Below, in pieces: positions 1 through 7,716 of a DNA stretch of 33,582 bases. Within the stretch, counting starts at the first letter, position 1. Each line of letters begins with the position of its first letter. This stretch comes from an uncultured Dorea sp. (GTDB lineage Bacteria > Bacillota > Clostridia > Lachnospirales > Lachnospiraceae): positions 1 through 33,582 of the forward strand of contig CATLEM010000011.1 of the NCBI GenBank assembly GCA_949916155.1, read 5' to 3'. Under the pieces are notes generated by a model. The model saw only the letters and a program-made list of their open reading frames with translations, was not told the origin of the DNA and did not search any database. The translations under genes and the position numbers were made by a program.

Positions 1-53
1 CCAGTTTTTCAAAACACATGTTACGGAGAAGATGCTGTAAAGAACCGCTGTGG

Positions 54-1325
54 TTACGCCTCGTCTATCGCTTTCCCGATATCATGCCGCATATACTTAT
101 TGTCGAACCGCACCCATTCTGTGGCCGCGTAAGCGTTAGCTCTGGCTTCTTTGAGATCCTTTCCCTTCGCCGTGATGCCAAGCACTCTTCCGCCGTTCGT
201 CACAATCCCGTCGCCGTCAAACTTCGTCCCGGCATGGAAGCAGTAATATCCGTCGTGCTTCTTAAACTCCTCAAGCCCGGAGATTGGAAGGCCTCTCTCA
301 TACTTCACCGGATACCCTTCGCTGGCCAGGACGACGCATACCGCCGCGTTGTCCTCAAACTGAAGATCCACCTGGTCTAACGTACCGTCGATACATGCCT
401 CCACAACCTCGATGATATCATTCTTCATCCTGGGAAGGACAACCTGCGCCTCCGGGTCGCCGAATCTTGCGTTGTACTCCAGCACCTTCGGCCCCTCCCC
501 AGTGAGCATCAGCCCGAAGAAGATCACGCCCTTAAACGGCCGTCCCTCTGCCTTCATGGCATCCACCGTCGCCTGATAGATGTATTTTTCGCAGAACTCT
601 TCCACTTCCTTTGTGTAGAACGGGCTGGGGGAGAATGTCCCCATCCCTCCGGTGTTAAGCCCGGTATCCCCGTCTCCCGCACGCTTGTGGTCCTGGGCGG
701 AGGTCATCGTCTTGATCGTATTGCCGTCCACAAAGGAAAGCACAGACACTTCGCGCCCAGTCATAAACTCCTCGATGACCATCTCATTTCCCGCAGAGCC
801 GAATTTCTTATCCAGCATGATGGTCTTGACGCCCTCTTTCGCCTCCTCTAACGTGTTGCAGATCAAAACGCCCTTGCCAAGCGCCAGGCCGTCCGCCTTG
901 AGGACGATAGGGAACTTCGCCGTCTCAAGATAAGCGAGAGCCTTGTCCGCGTCGGTGAAATTCTCATAAGCTGCCGTGGGGATATGGTATTTCTTCATCA
1001 GATCTTTGGAAAACGCCTTGGAACCCTCCAGGATCGCCGCATTTTTTCTTGGCCCGAAGGTGCGGATGCCTGCCGCCTCCAGCTCATCCACCAAGCCGCC
1101 TACCAGCGGGTCGTCCATCCCCACGATCACAAGATCCACGTCCTTTTCCTTCGCAAATGCCACGATCTTATCAAATTCCATGGCGCCGATCGGCTCGCAC
1201 TGGGCATACTCCGCAATCCCGGCATTGCCCGGCGTGCAGTAGATCTTGTCCGCCTTATCGCTTTTCGCCACGCAGTACGCGATAGCATGCTCTCTTCCGC
1301 CGCTACCCACAATCAAAACATTCAT
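54..1325 (-). CDS. purD: Phosphoribosylamine--glycine ligase (GAR synthetase)
   Basis: PurD joins glycine to 5-phosphoribosylamine using ATP, the second step of cytosolic IMP synthesis. The 423-aa product has the usual family length. It opens with the N-terminal nucleotide-fold motif VGSGGREHA, carries an ATP-grasp core (LKADGLALGKGV around residues 140-153; YNARFGDPEAQ near 290), and ends with the family C-domain. The ATG is preceded by AGGAGG at good distance. It is the last gene of purE-purM-purN-purD, 44 bp after purN. I see no terminator in the 53 bases left after its stop, so transcription may continue past the window edge. Identification is secure. Confidence 0.97.
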   Translation of the reverse strand: MNVLIVGSGGREHAIAYCVAKSDKADKIYCTPGNAGIAEYAQCEPIGAMEFDKIVAFAKEKDVDLVIVGMDDPLVGGLVDELEAAGIRTFGPRKNAAILEGSKAFSKDLMKKYHIPTAAYENFTDADKALAYLETAKFPIVLKADGLALGKGVLICNTLEEAKEGVKTIMLDKKFGSAGNEMVIEEFMTGREVSVLSFVDGNTIKTMTSAQDHKRAGDGDTGLNTGGMGTFSPSPFYTKEVEEFCEKYIYQATVDAMKAEGRPFKGVIFFGLMLTGEGPKVLEYNARFGDPEAQVVLPRMKNDIIEVVEACIDGTLDQVDLQFEDNAAVCVVLASEGYPVKYERGLPISGLEEFKKHDGYYCFHAGTKFDGDGIVTNGGRVLGITAKGKDLKEARANAYAATEWVRFDNKYMRHDIGKAIDEA

Positions 1326-1369
1326 TTTCGTTTCCTCCTAATTATCGTGCCCAACCACGTTCACAACTG

Positions 1370-1996
1370 TTACTGCAAGATGACGGCCTTCCCGTCCTCC
1401 ACTTTCACTTTTCCATTGGCGATCAGATCAATCGCTCGGGGCAGGATCTTCCACTCAGCCTTCTCCATCACCCGCCGCTGCAAAACTTCCGGCGTATCGC
1501 CCTGCTCTACGTCCACCGCCTTTTGCAGGATGATGGGGCCTGTATCCGTCCCCTCGTCCACAAAATGCACCGTCGCGCCCACTACCTTAACCCCGCGGGA
1601 GAGGGCCGCTTCATGCACCTTAAGCCCGTAATAGCCTGTTCCGCAAAAAGACGGAATCAGCGACGGATGGATATTGATGATCCTATTTCGGTACTTCTCC
1701 GTCATCTCCGGCGGTATCACGACCAAAAATCCCGCCAGCACGATAAGATCCGGCTCCAGCATATCCACCGTCTCCAGGAAACTTTGGTTAAACTCTGCCC
1801 TGGTCAGAAAACTTTTCGGGGAGATGCAAAAACTCTTTATCCCATGCTTTTTCGCCCGCTCCAGCGCATAGGCGTTCTGATTGTTGCTGATCACGCCGCA
1901 GATCCTTGTGTTGCTGATCTCTCCATTCTCCACAGCGTCAATAATCGCCTGCAGGTTCGTCCCGCCGCCGGACACCAGCACTGCTATATTTAACAT
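1370..1996 (-). CDS. purN: Phosphoribosylglycinamide formyltransferase (folate dependent)
   Basis: PurN transfers the formyl group of 10-formyltetrahydrofolate to GAR, giving FGAR. The 208-aa protein begins with the [11 protein letters not shown] phosphate-binding loop. It keeps the catalytic set in family positions: Asn108 and His110 in [10 protein letters not shown], and Asp151 in DEGTDTGP. The active-site loop reads FCGTGYYG, a longer variant than the FPG of the Escherichia coli enzyme. Its ATG lies inside the last codons of purM (ATGTTAA, 7-bp overlap), with AGGAG upstream, so translation is probably coupled to purM. Confidence 0.96.
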   Translation of the reverse strand: MLNIAVLVSGGGTNLQAIIDAVENGEISNTRICGVISNNQNAYALERAKKHGIKSFCISPKSFLTRAEFNQSFLETVDMLEPDLIVLAGFLVVIPPEMTEKYRNRIINIHPSLIPSFCGTGYYGLKVHEAALSRGVKVVGATVHFVDEGTDTGPIILQKAVDVEQGDTPEVLQRRVMEKAEWKILPRAIDLIANGKVKVEDGKAVILQ

Positions 1997-3015
1997 AATG
2001 TAACTCCTTTTTCTCCCTCTTCGATGCGGCCGACCACATAAGCCGTCTCGCCTGCCGCCTCGATCGCCGCTATGGTTTTTTCCTGATCCTTAGGGGATAT
2101 GGCAATCACCATGCCAAGCCCCATATTGAAGGTATTGTACATCATCTCCTCCGCGATGTCGCCCTTCGCTGCCAGGAGCCTAAAGATCGCCGGAACCTCA
2201 TAGCTGTCCTTCTCGATCACTGCGCGCGCGCCCTCCGGCAGCATACGCGGCACATTCTCATAGAAGCCGCCGCCTGTGATATGGCTGCAGCCCTTCACTC
2301 TGACGCCGCTGTTTTTAATGGCCTTAAGCGCCTTCACGTAGATCTTCGTCGGCGCGATAAGCGCCTCCCCAAGCGTCTTCCCAAGCTCGTCATAATATGT
2401 ATCCAGAGATTCCTTCGTCATCTCGAACACACTGCGGACAAGGGAAAATCCATTGCTGTGCACGCCGCTTGACGCCATGCCGATCAGCACGTCACCCGGC
2501 TTTATCTCCTGCCCGTTTATGATCTCCTTCTTTTCCGCGACACCTACCGCGAATCCTGCCAGATCGTACTCATCCACCGGCATAAGTCCCGGGTGCTCCG
2601 CCGTCTCGCCGCCCACCAAAGCGCACTCCGACTGCTTGCAGCCCTCTGCCACTCCGCTCACGATTGCCGCGATCTTTTCGGGATAATTTTTGCCGCATGC
2701 GATATAATCCAGGAAAAAGAGCGGCTCGCCACCGGAGCAGGCGATATCATTCACACACATAGCCACCGCATCGATACCGATGGTATCATGCTTGTCCATG
2801 ATAAACGCCAGCTTAACCTTCGTCCCGCAGCCGTCCGTCCCGGACAGAAGCACCGGCTCCTCCATATTCTTGATAGCGCTAAGGTCAAACGCGCCCGCAA
2901 ATCCGCCAAGCCCGCCTAACACCTCCGACCTCATCGTCTCTTTCACATGCTTTTTCATCAGCTCCACCGACCTGTAACCAGCCTCGATATCAACGCCCGC
3001 TTTCTTATAATCCAT
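1990..3015 (-). CDS. purM: Phosphoribosylformylglycinamidine cyclo-ligase (AIR synthetase)
   Basis: PurM closes the imidazole ring: FGAM plus ATP gives AIR. At 341 aa it is full length. The start [13 protein letters not shown], the SGTDGCGTK loop, the [16 protein letters not shown] segment and the GGETAEHPG motif are typical of the PurM/PurL superfamily. The ATG follows AGGAGG with a 9-nt spacer. It sits 13 bp after purE and overlaps purN by 7 bp, so the three genes are surely one transcript. No purL, purC, purF or purH lies in this window. Confidence 0.97.
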   Translation of the reverse strand: MDYKKAGVDIEAGYRSVELMKKHVKETMRSEVLGGLGGFAGAFDLSAIKNMEEPVLLSGTDGCGTKVKLAFIMDKHDTIGIDAVAMCVNDIACSGGEPLFFLDYIACGKNYPEKIAAIVSGVAEGCKQSECALVGGETAEHPGLMPVDEYDLAGFAVGVAEKKEIINGQEIKPGDVLIGMASSGVHSNGFSLVRSVFEMTKESLDTYYDELGKTLGEALIAPTKIYVKALKAIKNSGVRVKGCSHITGGGFYENVPRMLPEGARAVIEKDSYEVPAIFRLLAAKGDIAEEMMYNTFNMGLGMVIAISPKDQEKTIAAIEAAGETAYVVGRIEEGEKGVTLC

Positions 3016-3028
3016 CCTATTTATCCTC

Positions 3029-3538
3029 CTAGCTGTTCAGATACGCCTCGTATCCCACTTCATCAAGCTTCGCAGCCTTCCCCTGCACGGTCTCCTTCAT
3101 CTCCTGGGAATAAGCTTTCAGCTTGTTCAAAAGCTCCGGATCAGACACCGCTAAGATCTTCACAGCAAGGATCGCCGCGTTCATCCCGCCGTCAATGGCA
3201 ACCGTGGCAACCGGAATCCCCGGCGGCATCTGGACGATGGAAAGCAGCGCGTCCTCGCCCTCCAAGTTCTTCCCGGAAAGCGGTACGCCCACCACCGGCA
3301 TCGGAAACAGCGCCGCGCACATCCCCGGAAGATGGGCAGCCATGCCCGCTCCCGCGATGATCACTTTAATGCCTTTCCCCTCAGCAGCTTTCGCCCACTC
3401 AAAGAACACATCCGGCTCCCTGTGCGCCGAGATGATCGTCATCTCATAATCAATCCCAAACTTCTCCAACATCTTCGCAGCCTTACTCATCACCTTAAGA
3501 TCCGAATCACTGCCCATCACAATTCCTACTCTTGGCAT
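3029..3538 (-). CDS. purE: N5-carboxyaminoimidazole ribonucleotide mutase (PurE class I)
   Basis: PurE converts N5-CAIR to CAIR. The reading frame stays open 51 bp further upstream, but I chose the ATG at 3538 because AGGA lies just before it, the product then begins [15 protein letters not shown] like other PurE proteins, and the 169-aa length fits the family. Residues GSDSD (9-13) bind the nucleotide phosphate and His39 in SAHREP is the expected catalytic residue. It is the first gene of the pur operon. A promoter with a palindrome lies directly upstream (3569-3609). The class I partner PurK is not in the window. Confidence 0.95.
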   Translation of the reverse strand: MPRVGIVMGSDSDLKVMSKAAKMLEKFGIDYEMTIISAHREPDVFFEWAKAAEGKGIKVIIAGAGMAAHLPGMCAALFPMPVVGVPLSGKNLEGEDALLSIVQMPPGIPVATVAIDGGMNAAILAVKILAVSDPELLNKLKAYSQEMKETVQGKAAKLDEVGYEAYLNS

Positions 3539-3568
3539 AAAAACATCCTTTCTTTTGATTAAAAATAC

Positions 3569-3609
3569 TGATGATTTTTCATCATACATTATTTACTTAT
3601 GTTTTTCAA
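3569..3609 (-). promoter_or_regulatory. Promoter of purEMND with overlapping palindrome
   Basis: A sigma-A type promoter reads toward purE: -35 TTGAAA at 3604-3609, a 17-bp spacer, and -10 TATGAT at 3581-3586. The -35 lies in the last codons of the aminopeptidase gene. A perfect 6-4-6 palindrome, TGATGAAAAATCATCA at 3569-3584, covers the downstream part of the -10 and the expected start site. It could be an operator. Read as RNA it is a weak A/U-rich hairpin followed by GTATTTTT, so a modest terminator for the upstream gene is the other option. Confidence 0.55.
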
Positions 3610-5634
3610 CGGTTCATTCAAATCTTCTGTCCCTGGCAGTACAAATCTTCCGTTTTCCAGAAGAAGGGTCTCTTCTCCATCCTTTGCAACCACCGTGATA
3701 CTAAGCAATTCCTCATAGGGAATAGTAATATCCGTATGACAATGGAAATAAGCCTTTGACACATCTTCTGTCCGAAGACGTGACACCGAATTATCCTTCG
3801 CTACAATCTCTTTTCCGTCAGGATTATACATCCTGGTGTCCTCGCTCCAGCTATAGCACGTATCTCCCACTGCAAAATGCGGTCCCATCTTTTCCGCAAT
3901 AAGAATCGGCAGCTTATCTTCGATATTATATTTTTTCGCTGCAGCATAGGCCGTTGTATTCGTGCCGATCGCAAACTCCCCGAGTGGGAGCGTCGGATGC
4001 TTATGGAGGATATTATCACGGATATATTCTTTATTCTCGAGCTCATGTTCAAAATTGCCGCAGCGGTAATCCGTGATCTTGCCATTAGAAAACCAGAGTT
4101 CCAAATCCTTATACAGAAACTCATTCAAATACACCTGGCTGACATGAAGGACACCGTTCGTTCCCTCAAGCACCGGAGAAGTAAATACCTCGCCCGCCGG
4201 AATATTTACATCCGCCACACAATTTTCAAAGATTGTCTCCTTCTTTGGATCAGAAAGCCTGTATAGCTGTACTTTCAGATCCGTGCGGTTATTTCCCGCG
4301 CCCAGAATATGAACATATTCTCCCTTATCCAACTCGTCTATGAGCGTCTGCTGCACCTTTTCATAAACCTTTGCATCCAGAGTGTTGATCTTTATGATCT
4401 CTTCAAAAATCTCTTCGTACGCATCTGCGATCTCCGGCACCGGATACGCAATGATCGTATAGCTTCTCTCATCTCCGGGAATATATTCATTAGTCAACTG
4501 GTTCTGCCGGCTGTCAAGTTTAAGAGACAGCTCCTCCTGTTTCTCAGAAAGCCGGATCACTTCCTCCTTCACTTCCGGCACAAACGGCTTCTCTCCAAAC
4601 ACCTCTATACATGCCGGCCCGGCAAACTGTCCTGCCTCCTTTTTATATCTTTCATAAGTCGTACGAAGCACCTCAAGCTTACGCTCTGCAAACCGTTTAT
4701 CCAAAAACAGCGCCTGATCATTCCTGTGGTCGTAATCAAACTGGGGGTTCGGATTGCCCCCGCAGTATCCGATCCTGATATGCTGCCGCTTCGTCAGTAC
4801 GCTGACTGATGCCCGGTATACCACCGGCAATAGCTTCATCTTTTCAAAATTATCGAAAACTTTCTTTACCAGACGCTCAAAACCCAGCGCATACCGGACA
4901 TTGACAACCGATTTCTTCGACAGATCCTTTCCTGTATTGATAAATCCCCTGCGGTAACCTTCCGTACAGGCATCTGCCATCTTCCGGATCGTCTCTTCAG
5001 AAAGGCTGTTTAAATATTCTGCACTTTTCAATTCATTTTCACTGATATATTCTCCGAACCGGTACAGATATCTCAAATCAGTAAGATCATTGTCTCTGAT
5101 GATATCTGCCGCAAATGATTCCTCCGGCAATAGCTGCTCTTTCACCCGGTCCGCCGCGAATACATCACAGTAATCGCTGGCATACCAGTAGATCGTATCC
5201 CTGATGCTCCCGGTCCCAGGCAGCCCTTCCTCAAATTGATTATATATCTCGATAAAAAGCTCCATCAAAATATCAAGATACTCTGTCTTTCCCTCAAATA
5301 CATATGCGATCATCCCGCGAAGCTCCGCATACAGGAAACTTAAAAGCGCTCCGTACTCTTGCCCCAGCTTTCTCACCGCATAGGCCGGATTCCCATAGCT
5401 TGTCTCATACTGCTCCGGAAGGATATCAAAGTAGAGTCTCCGATTCCACTCTTTTAACTTATCCATGTCCGCCCCGGCATAGGAACCGTCTGAAAGTTCT
5501 TTTCGCAATTCATCGATCATCATAACAAAATCAGCCGTTCTGCAAAAATAATCCCGGAACCGCCCATCCACAGTCTGTTCCGTCACTATCTCCCGAATCC
5601 GGCCGATCGCAAGCTGATATCTTTCTTCTGTCAT
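3589..5634 (-). CDS. M29-type aminopeptidase with long N-terminal extension
   Basis: The C-terminal ~400 residues match family M29 (AmpS/aminopeptidase T), metal-dependent cytosolic exopeptidases. Expected metal ligands are visible: Glu in PAGEVFTSP (~481), Glu in LGEFAIGTN (~553), His in MGPHFAVG (~585), Tyr in CYSW (~594), and the His/Asp pair in HCHTDI (~631). Typical M29 enzymes are about 410 aa; this one has 681, with some 270 extra N-terminal residues rich in charged helices and with no motif I recognise. Its ATG abuts the TAG of the upstream membrane-protein gene with no gap, so translation is probably coupled. The stop lies 50 bp before purE. Substrate is unknown. Confidence 0.82.
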   Translation of the reverse strand: MTEERYQLAIGRIREIVTEQTVDGRFRDYFCRTADFVMMIDELRKELSDGSYAGADMDKLKEWNRRLYFDILPEQYETSYGNPAYAVRKLGQEYGALLSFLYAELRGMIAYVFEGKTEYLDILMELFIEIYNQFEEGLPGTGSIRDTIYWYASDYCDVFAADRVKEQLLPEESFAADIIRDNDLTDLRYLYRFGEYISENELKSAEYLNSLSEETIRKMADACTEGYRRGFINTGKDLSKKSVVNVRYALGFERLVKKVFDNFEKMKLLPVVYRASVSVLTKRQHIRIGYCGGNPNPQFDYDHRNDQALFLDKRFAERKLEVLRTTYERYKKEAGQFAGPACIEVFGEKPFVPEVKEEVIRLSEKQEELSLKLDSRQNQLTNEYIPGDERSYTIIAYPVPEIADAYEEIFEEIIKINTLDAKVYEKVQQTLIDELDKGEYVHILGAGNNRTDLKVQLYRLSDPKKETIFENCVADVNIPAGEVFTSPVLEGTNGVLHVSQVYLNEFLYKDLELWFSNGKITDYRCGNFEHELENKEYIRDNILHKHPTLPLGEFAIGTNTTAYAAAKKYNIEDKLPILIAEKMGPHFAVGDTCYSWSEDTRMYNPDGKEIVAKDNSVSRLRTEDVSKAYFHCHTDITIPYEELLSITVVAKDGEETLLLENGRFVLPGTEDLNEPLKNISK

Positions 5635-6030
5635 CTAAAAAAGCCCCCTGATAAATATTGCACACATACACACAATCAGAGCCCCGTTGCATCCGGCTCC
5701 GACCTTGCATGTTATGTAATTCTTCTCCCTTTCATTGAAACCGCGGATCGCGTACACAAGCCCGCGCCATGCAATCACCGGTATCAGAAGCCCCATGATC
5801 CCGTATAAGACACTGATCTCACCTTTCGCCTTAAATGAGTTCATCAGCATCATGACAACCAATGCAGCAGCAACAACCGCAAACAGACAGGACTGTATCC
5901 CCTTTTTTGCATGTTTTTTCTGCCTCTGTCCGTATCGTGTCCTGATCAGCTTTTTACGCTGTCTGGCTCTTGCCTTCGCGAGTTCCTTTTCCTTATCTTC
6001 CGCTGTTTTCTTCTGTTTTTTGATAAACAT
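5635..6030 (-). CDS. Small basic-headed membrane protein, unknown function
   Basis: The 131-aa product has a strongly basic N-terminus (residues 1-45, mostly Lys/Arg/Gln) followed by about three hydrophobic stretches near residues 47-65, 75-92 and 112-130. A cytoplasmic positive head followed by membrane segments is expected from the positive-inside rule. It resembles small Lachnospiraceae membrane proteins grouped, as I recall, under DUF6142, but I cannot confirm that here. AAGGAG precedes its ATG. The first 38 bp overlap the 3' end of the VanZ gene, and its stop touches the aminopeptidase start, so it belongs to that transcript. Confidence 0.7.
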   Translation of the reverse strand: MFIKKQKKTAEDKEKELAKARARQRKKLIRTRYGQRQKKHAKKGIQSCLFAVVAAALVVMMLMNSFKAKGEISVLYGIMGLLIPVIAWRGLVYAIRGFNEREKNYITCKVGAGCNGALIVCMCAIFIRGLF

Positions 6031-6478
6031 ATCTTCTCCTTATTGCATTACATACTACATACAAAATATACCCTGCTGCTCCGCCGACTGTATTCAAAAG
6101 CAGATCGTCCACATCAAAACTCCCTACTTTCGCTGTCAACTGGAATGTCTCCACACAAAGGCTCAGCCCGAAGCTGTAAAACAACGCTGAAAAAAATCTT
6201 TTATTCCTGCATGCCGCCGGCATGAAAAAGCCAAAGGGCATGAAGATAAGAACATTACCGAACAGGTTCGTAAACGTAGCAAACATCCCCAGCTGCTCCC
6301 GGTACTTCCAAAACCGCCGGATTTCTTTAAACAGCACCAGATTATACCGATACTCCGTCGTCACGCCGGATCGCCCATACCAGTCAGAGAATATCAGAAA
6401 ATATATAATAAATGCAATATAAAGTACAAACAAGACCTTCCCAATAAATCGGATTCTTTTTTTGCCCCTTACATCCAA
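5993..6478 (-). CDS. VanZ-like membrane protein
   Basis: This 161-aa protein has four hydrophobic segments and the VanZ-family signatures NLFGNVLIFMPFGFF (mid-protein) and FDVDDLLLNTVGG (near residue 125). VanZ gives low-level teicoplanin resistance in enterococci; most chromosomal relatives have no assigned role in the envelope. The start is a TTG at 6478, chosen because GGGAG sits about 8 nt upstream and no in-frame ATG precedes the first membrane segment. It lies 35 bp after the 50-aa membrane protein gene and overlaps the next gene by 38 bp. Confidence 0.82.
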   Translation of the reverse strand: MDVRGKKRIRFIGKVLFVLYIAFIIYFLIFSDWYGRSGVTTEYRYNLVLFKEIRRFWKYREQLGMFATFTNLFGNVLIFMPFGFFMPAACRNKRFFSALFYSFGLSLCVETFQLTAKVGSFDVDDLLLNTVGGAAGYILYVVCNAIRRRYVYQKTEENSGR

Positions 6479-6513
6479 ATATATAGCTCCCCTTCTGTCT
6501 TTATACTGTCCTC

Positions 6514-6666
6514 TTAAAACGTAAGTCCTTTTCTGTCTTTTAAAAGCTGGGCGCCGCCGACTACAGAGATCACCCCTACCGTAATCCCCGTCACCAACGC
6601 CACGATCCCGACGGCAATACCCGCCGCTCCGGTGATGCCCATTGTCTTGTAAGCCTTCTCATTCAT
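6514..6666 (-). CDS. 50-aa hydrophobic protein, unknown
   Basis: A short frame encodes MNEKAYKTMG, then a glycine- and valine-rich hydrophobic span of about 33 residues, then a basic tail ending KDRKGLTF. Two in-frame ATGs exist, at 6672 and 6666. A full AGGAGG at 6675-6680 is only 2 nt from the first but 8 nt from the second, so I chose 6666. Repeated small residues (GAAGIAVGIV, GITVGVISVVGG) look like a glycine-zipper helix pair. It sits between pyrE (47 bp away) and the VanZ gene (35 bp), same strand. Function is unknown; membrane location is inferred. Confidence 0.7.
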   Translation of the reverse strand: MNEKAYKTMGITGAAGIAVGIVALVTGITVGVISVVGGAQLLKDRKGLTF

Positions 6667-6715
6667 ATCCATCGCCTCCTTATAAACCCATATTCAACTG
6701 ATACAAAGCTTTATC

Positions 6716-7393
6716 TCATCTTGCACCATACTGTTCATAATATGCATCAATTGCCGTTTTTAATGTATCATCAATGACAATTTTTCCATTGCACGGCCGA
6801 TTATACAGATGCTCTGTAACCTCTTCCATCGTCACGATAGCGCTTGCCTTAAAGCCGTACAGTTCCTGAATCTCATCCAGCGCGCTCTTTTCGCCGCTCT
6901 TTCCGACCTCCATCCGGTTCAGGGAGACCATAAGCCCCTTAACCTCCACGTCTGCCTGAGCTTTTATAATAGGGAATGTCTCTTCGATCGACTTTCCTGA
7001 CGTCGTCACATCCTCAATGATCACAACCCTGTCGCCGTCCTTTAACCTGCTCCCAAGAAGAATACCTGTGTCCCCATGATCTTTCACCTCTTTGCGGTTG
7101 GAACAGTAGCGGATATCTTTGCCATACAATTCACTGATCGCTATCGCCGCAGCTACTGCAAGAGGTATTCCCTTATAGGCAGGTCCGAACAGCACATCAA
7201 AATCAAGACCGTATGTGTCATGGATCGCCTTCGCATAATATTCCCCAAGTTTTAAAAGCTGGCTTCCTGTCACGTAGGCCCCGGCGTTCATGAAAAACGG
7301 GGATTTTCTTCCGCTCTTTAATGTAAACTCCCCGAATTTCAGCACATCGCTTTCCACCATAAATTCTATAAATTCCTGCTTGTATGCTTCCAT
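6716..7393 (-). CDS. pyrE: Orotate phosphoribosyltransferase
   Basis: PyrE attaches ribose-5-phosphate from PRPP to orotate, giving OMP. The frame opens at 7480 with a GTG, but GGAGGG lies 9 nt before the ATG at 7393, and from there the 225-aa product starts MEAYKQEFIEFM and has normal length. GEFTLKSGRKSPFFMN (21-36), the FGPAYKGI segment (69-76) and the PRPP loop IIEDVTTSGKS (125-135) identify it. It is separated from pyrC-F-K-D by the plus-strand iorA-iorB-paaK genes and has its own promoter at 7564-7592, leaving a leader of about 160 nt. Confidence 0.96.
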   Translation of the reverse strand: MEAYKQEFIEFMVESDVLKFGEFTLKSGRKSPFFMNAGAYVTGSQLLKLGEYYAKAIHDTYGLDFDVLFGPAYKGIPLAVAAAIAISELYGKDIRYCSNRKEVKDHGDTGILLGSRLKDGDRVVIIEDVTTSGKSIEETFPIIKAQADVEVKGLMVSLNRMEVGKSGEKSALDEIQELYGFKASAIVTMEEVTEHLYNRPCNGKIVIDDTLKTAIDAYYEQYGAR

Positions 7394-7563
7394 ATCTCTT
7401 AACCCTCCGTATTTACAGACTTTTCCCGCCCTTATTTTTCTATATCTCTCCATTGTAACACACATAACTCTTCCACCCACACGCCAGTTTCCAACGCTAA
7501 GATAAACCGATTCTCATCGCTTCTTTTCCTGGCAAAATCGGGAAAAACAGTTAAACCTTTTTA

Positions 7564-7592
7564 ATTCTATCATATATTTTCTGTTATTTCAA
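7564..7592 (-). promoter_or_regulatory. Promoter of pyrE
   Basis: TTGAAA at 7587-7592, a 17-bp spacer and TAGAAT at 7564-7569, the latter preceded by TGA so that it also fits an extended -10. It faces pyrE and predicts a start near 7557. The spacing and both hexamers make this one of the better promoters in the window. Confidence 0.65.
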
Positions 7593-7643
7593 TCAAGGAA
7601 CTTCCTTAAAAATGTCCTGTTCTATAAGTTTTTCAGAAAAATG

Positions 7644-7672
7644 TTTTTGTATCCCGAACATTGTGATAGAAT
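7644..7672 (+). promoter_or_regulatory. Candidate promoter of iorA-iorB-paaK
   Basis: An extended -10, TGATAGAAT at 7664-7672, lies about 45 bp before iorA. The -35 is weak (TTTTTG at 7644-7649, 17-bp spacer). The same TGATAGAAT box occurs in the pyrE promoter on the other strand. Confidence 0.45.
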
Positions 7673-7716
7673 GAATAGGAATATCTTAAACAACACTACA
7701 AATCAGAGGTGAGATC

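Larger units (their letters stand above)
7394..7716. other. Divergent intergenic region between pyrE and iorA
   Basis: This 323-bp A/T-rich stretch separates the divergent pyrE and iorA genes. I see two back-to-back promoters (listed separately) and a ~160-nt pyrE leader. The leader has neither a clear PyrR-type binding loop nor a hairpin plus T-run attenuator. No small gene with a credible ribosome site was found. Confidence 0.6.

Noticed and set aside
984-1631. 215-codon plus-strand frame over purD and purN
   Set aside because: It spans the ends of two firm minus-strand genes and has no start signal.
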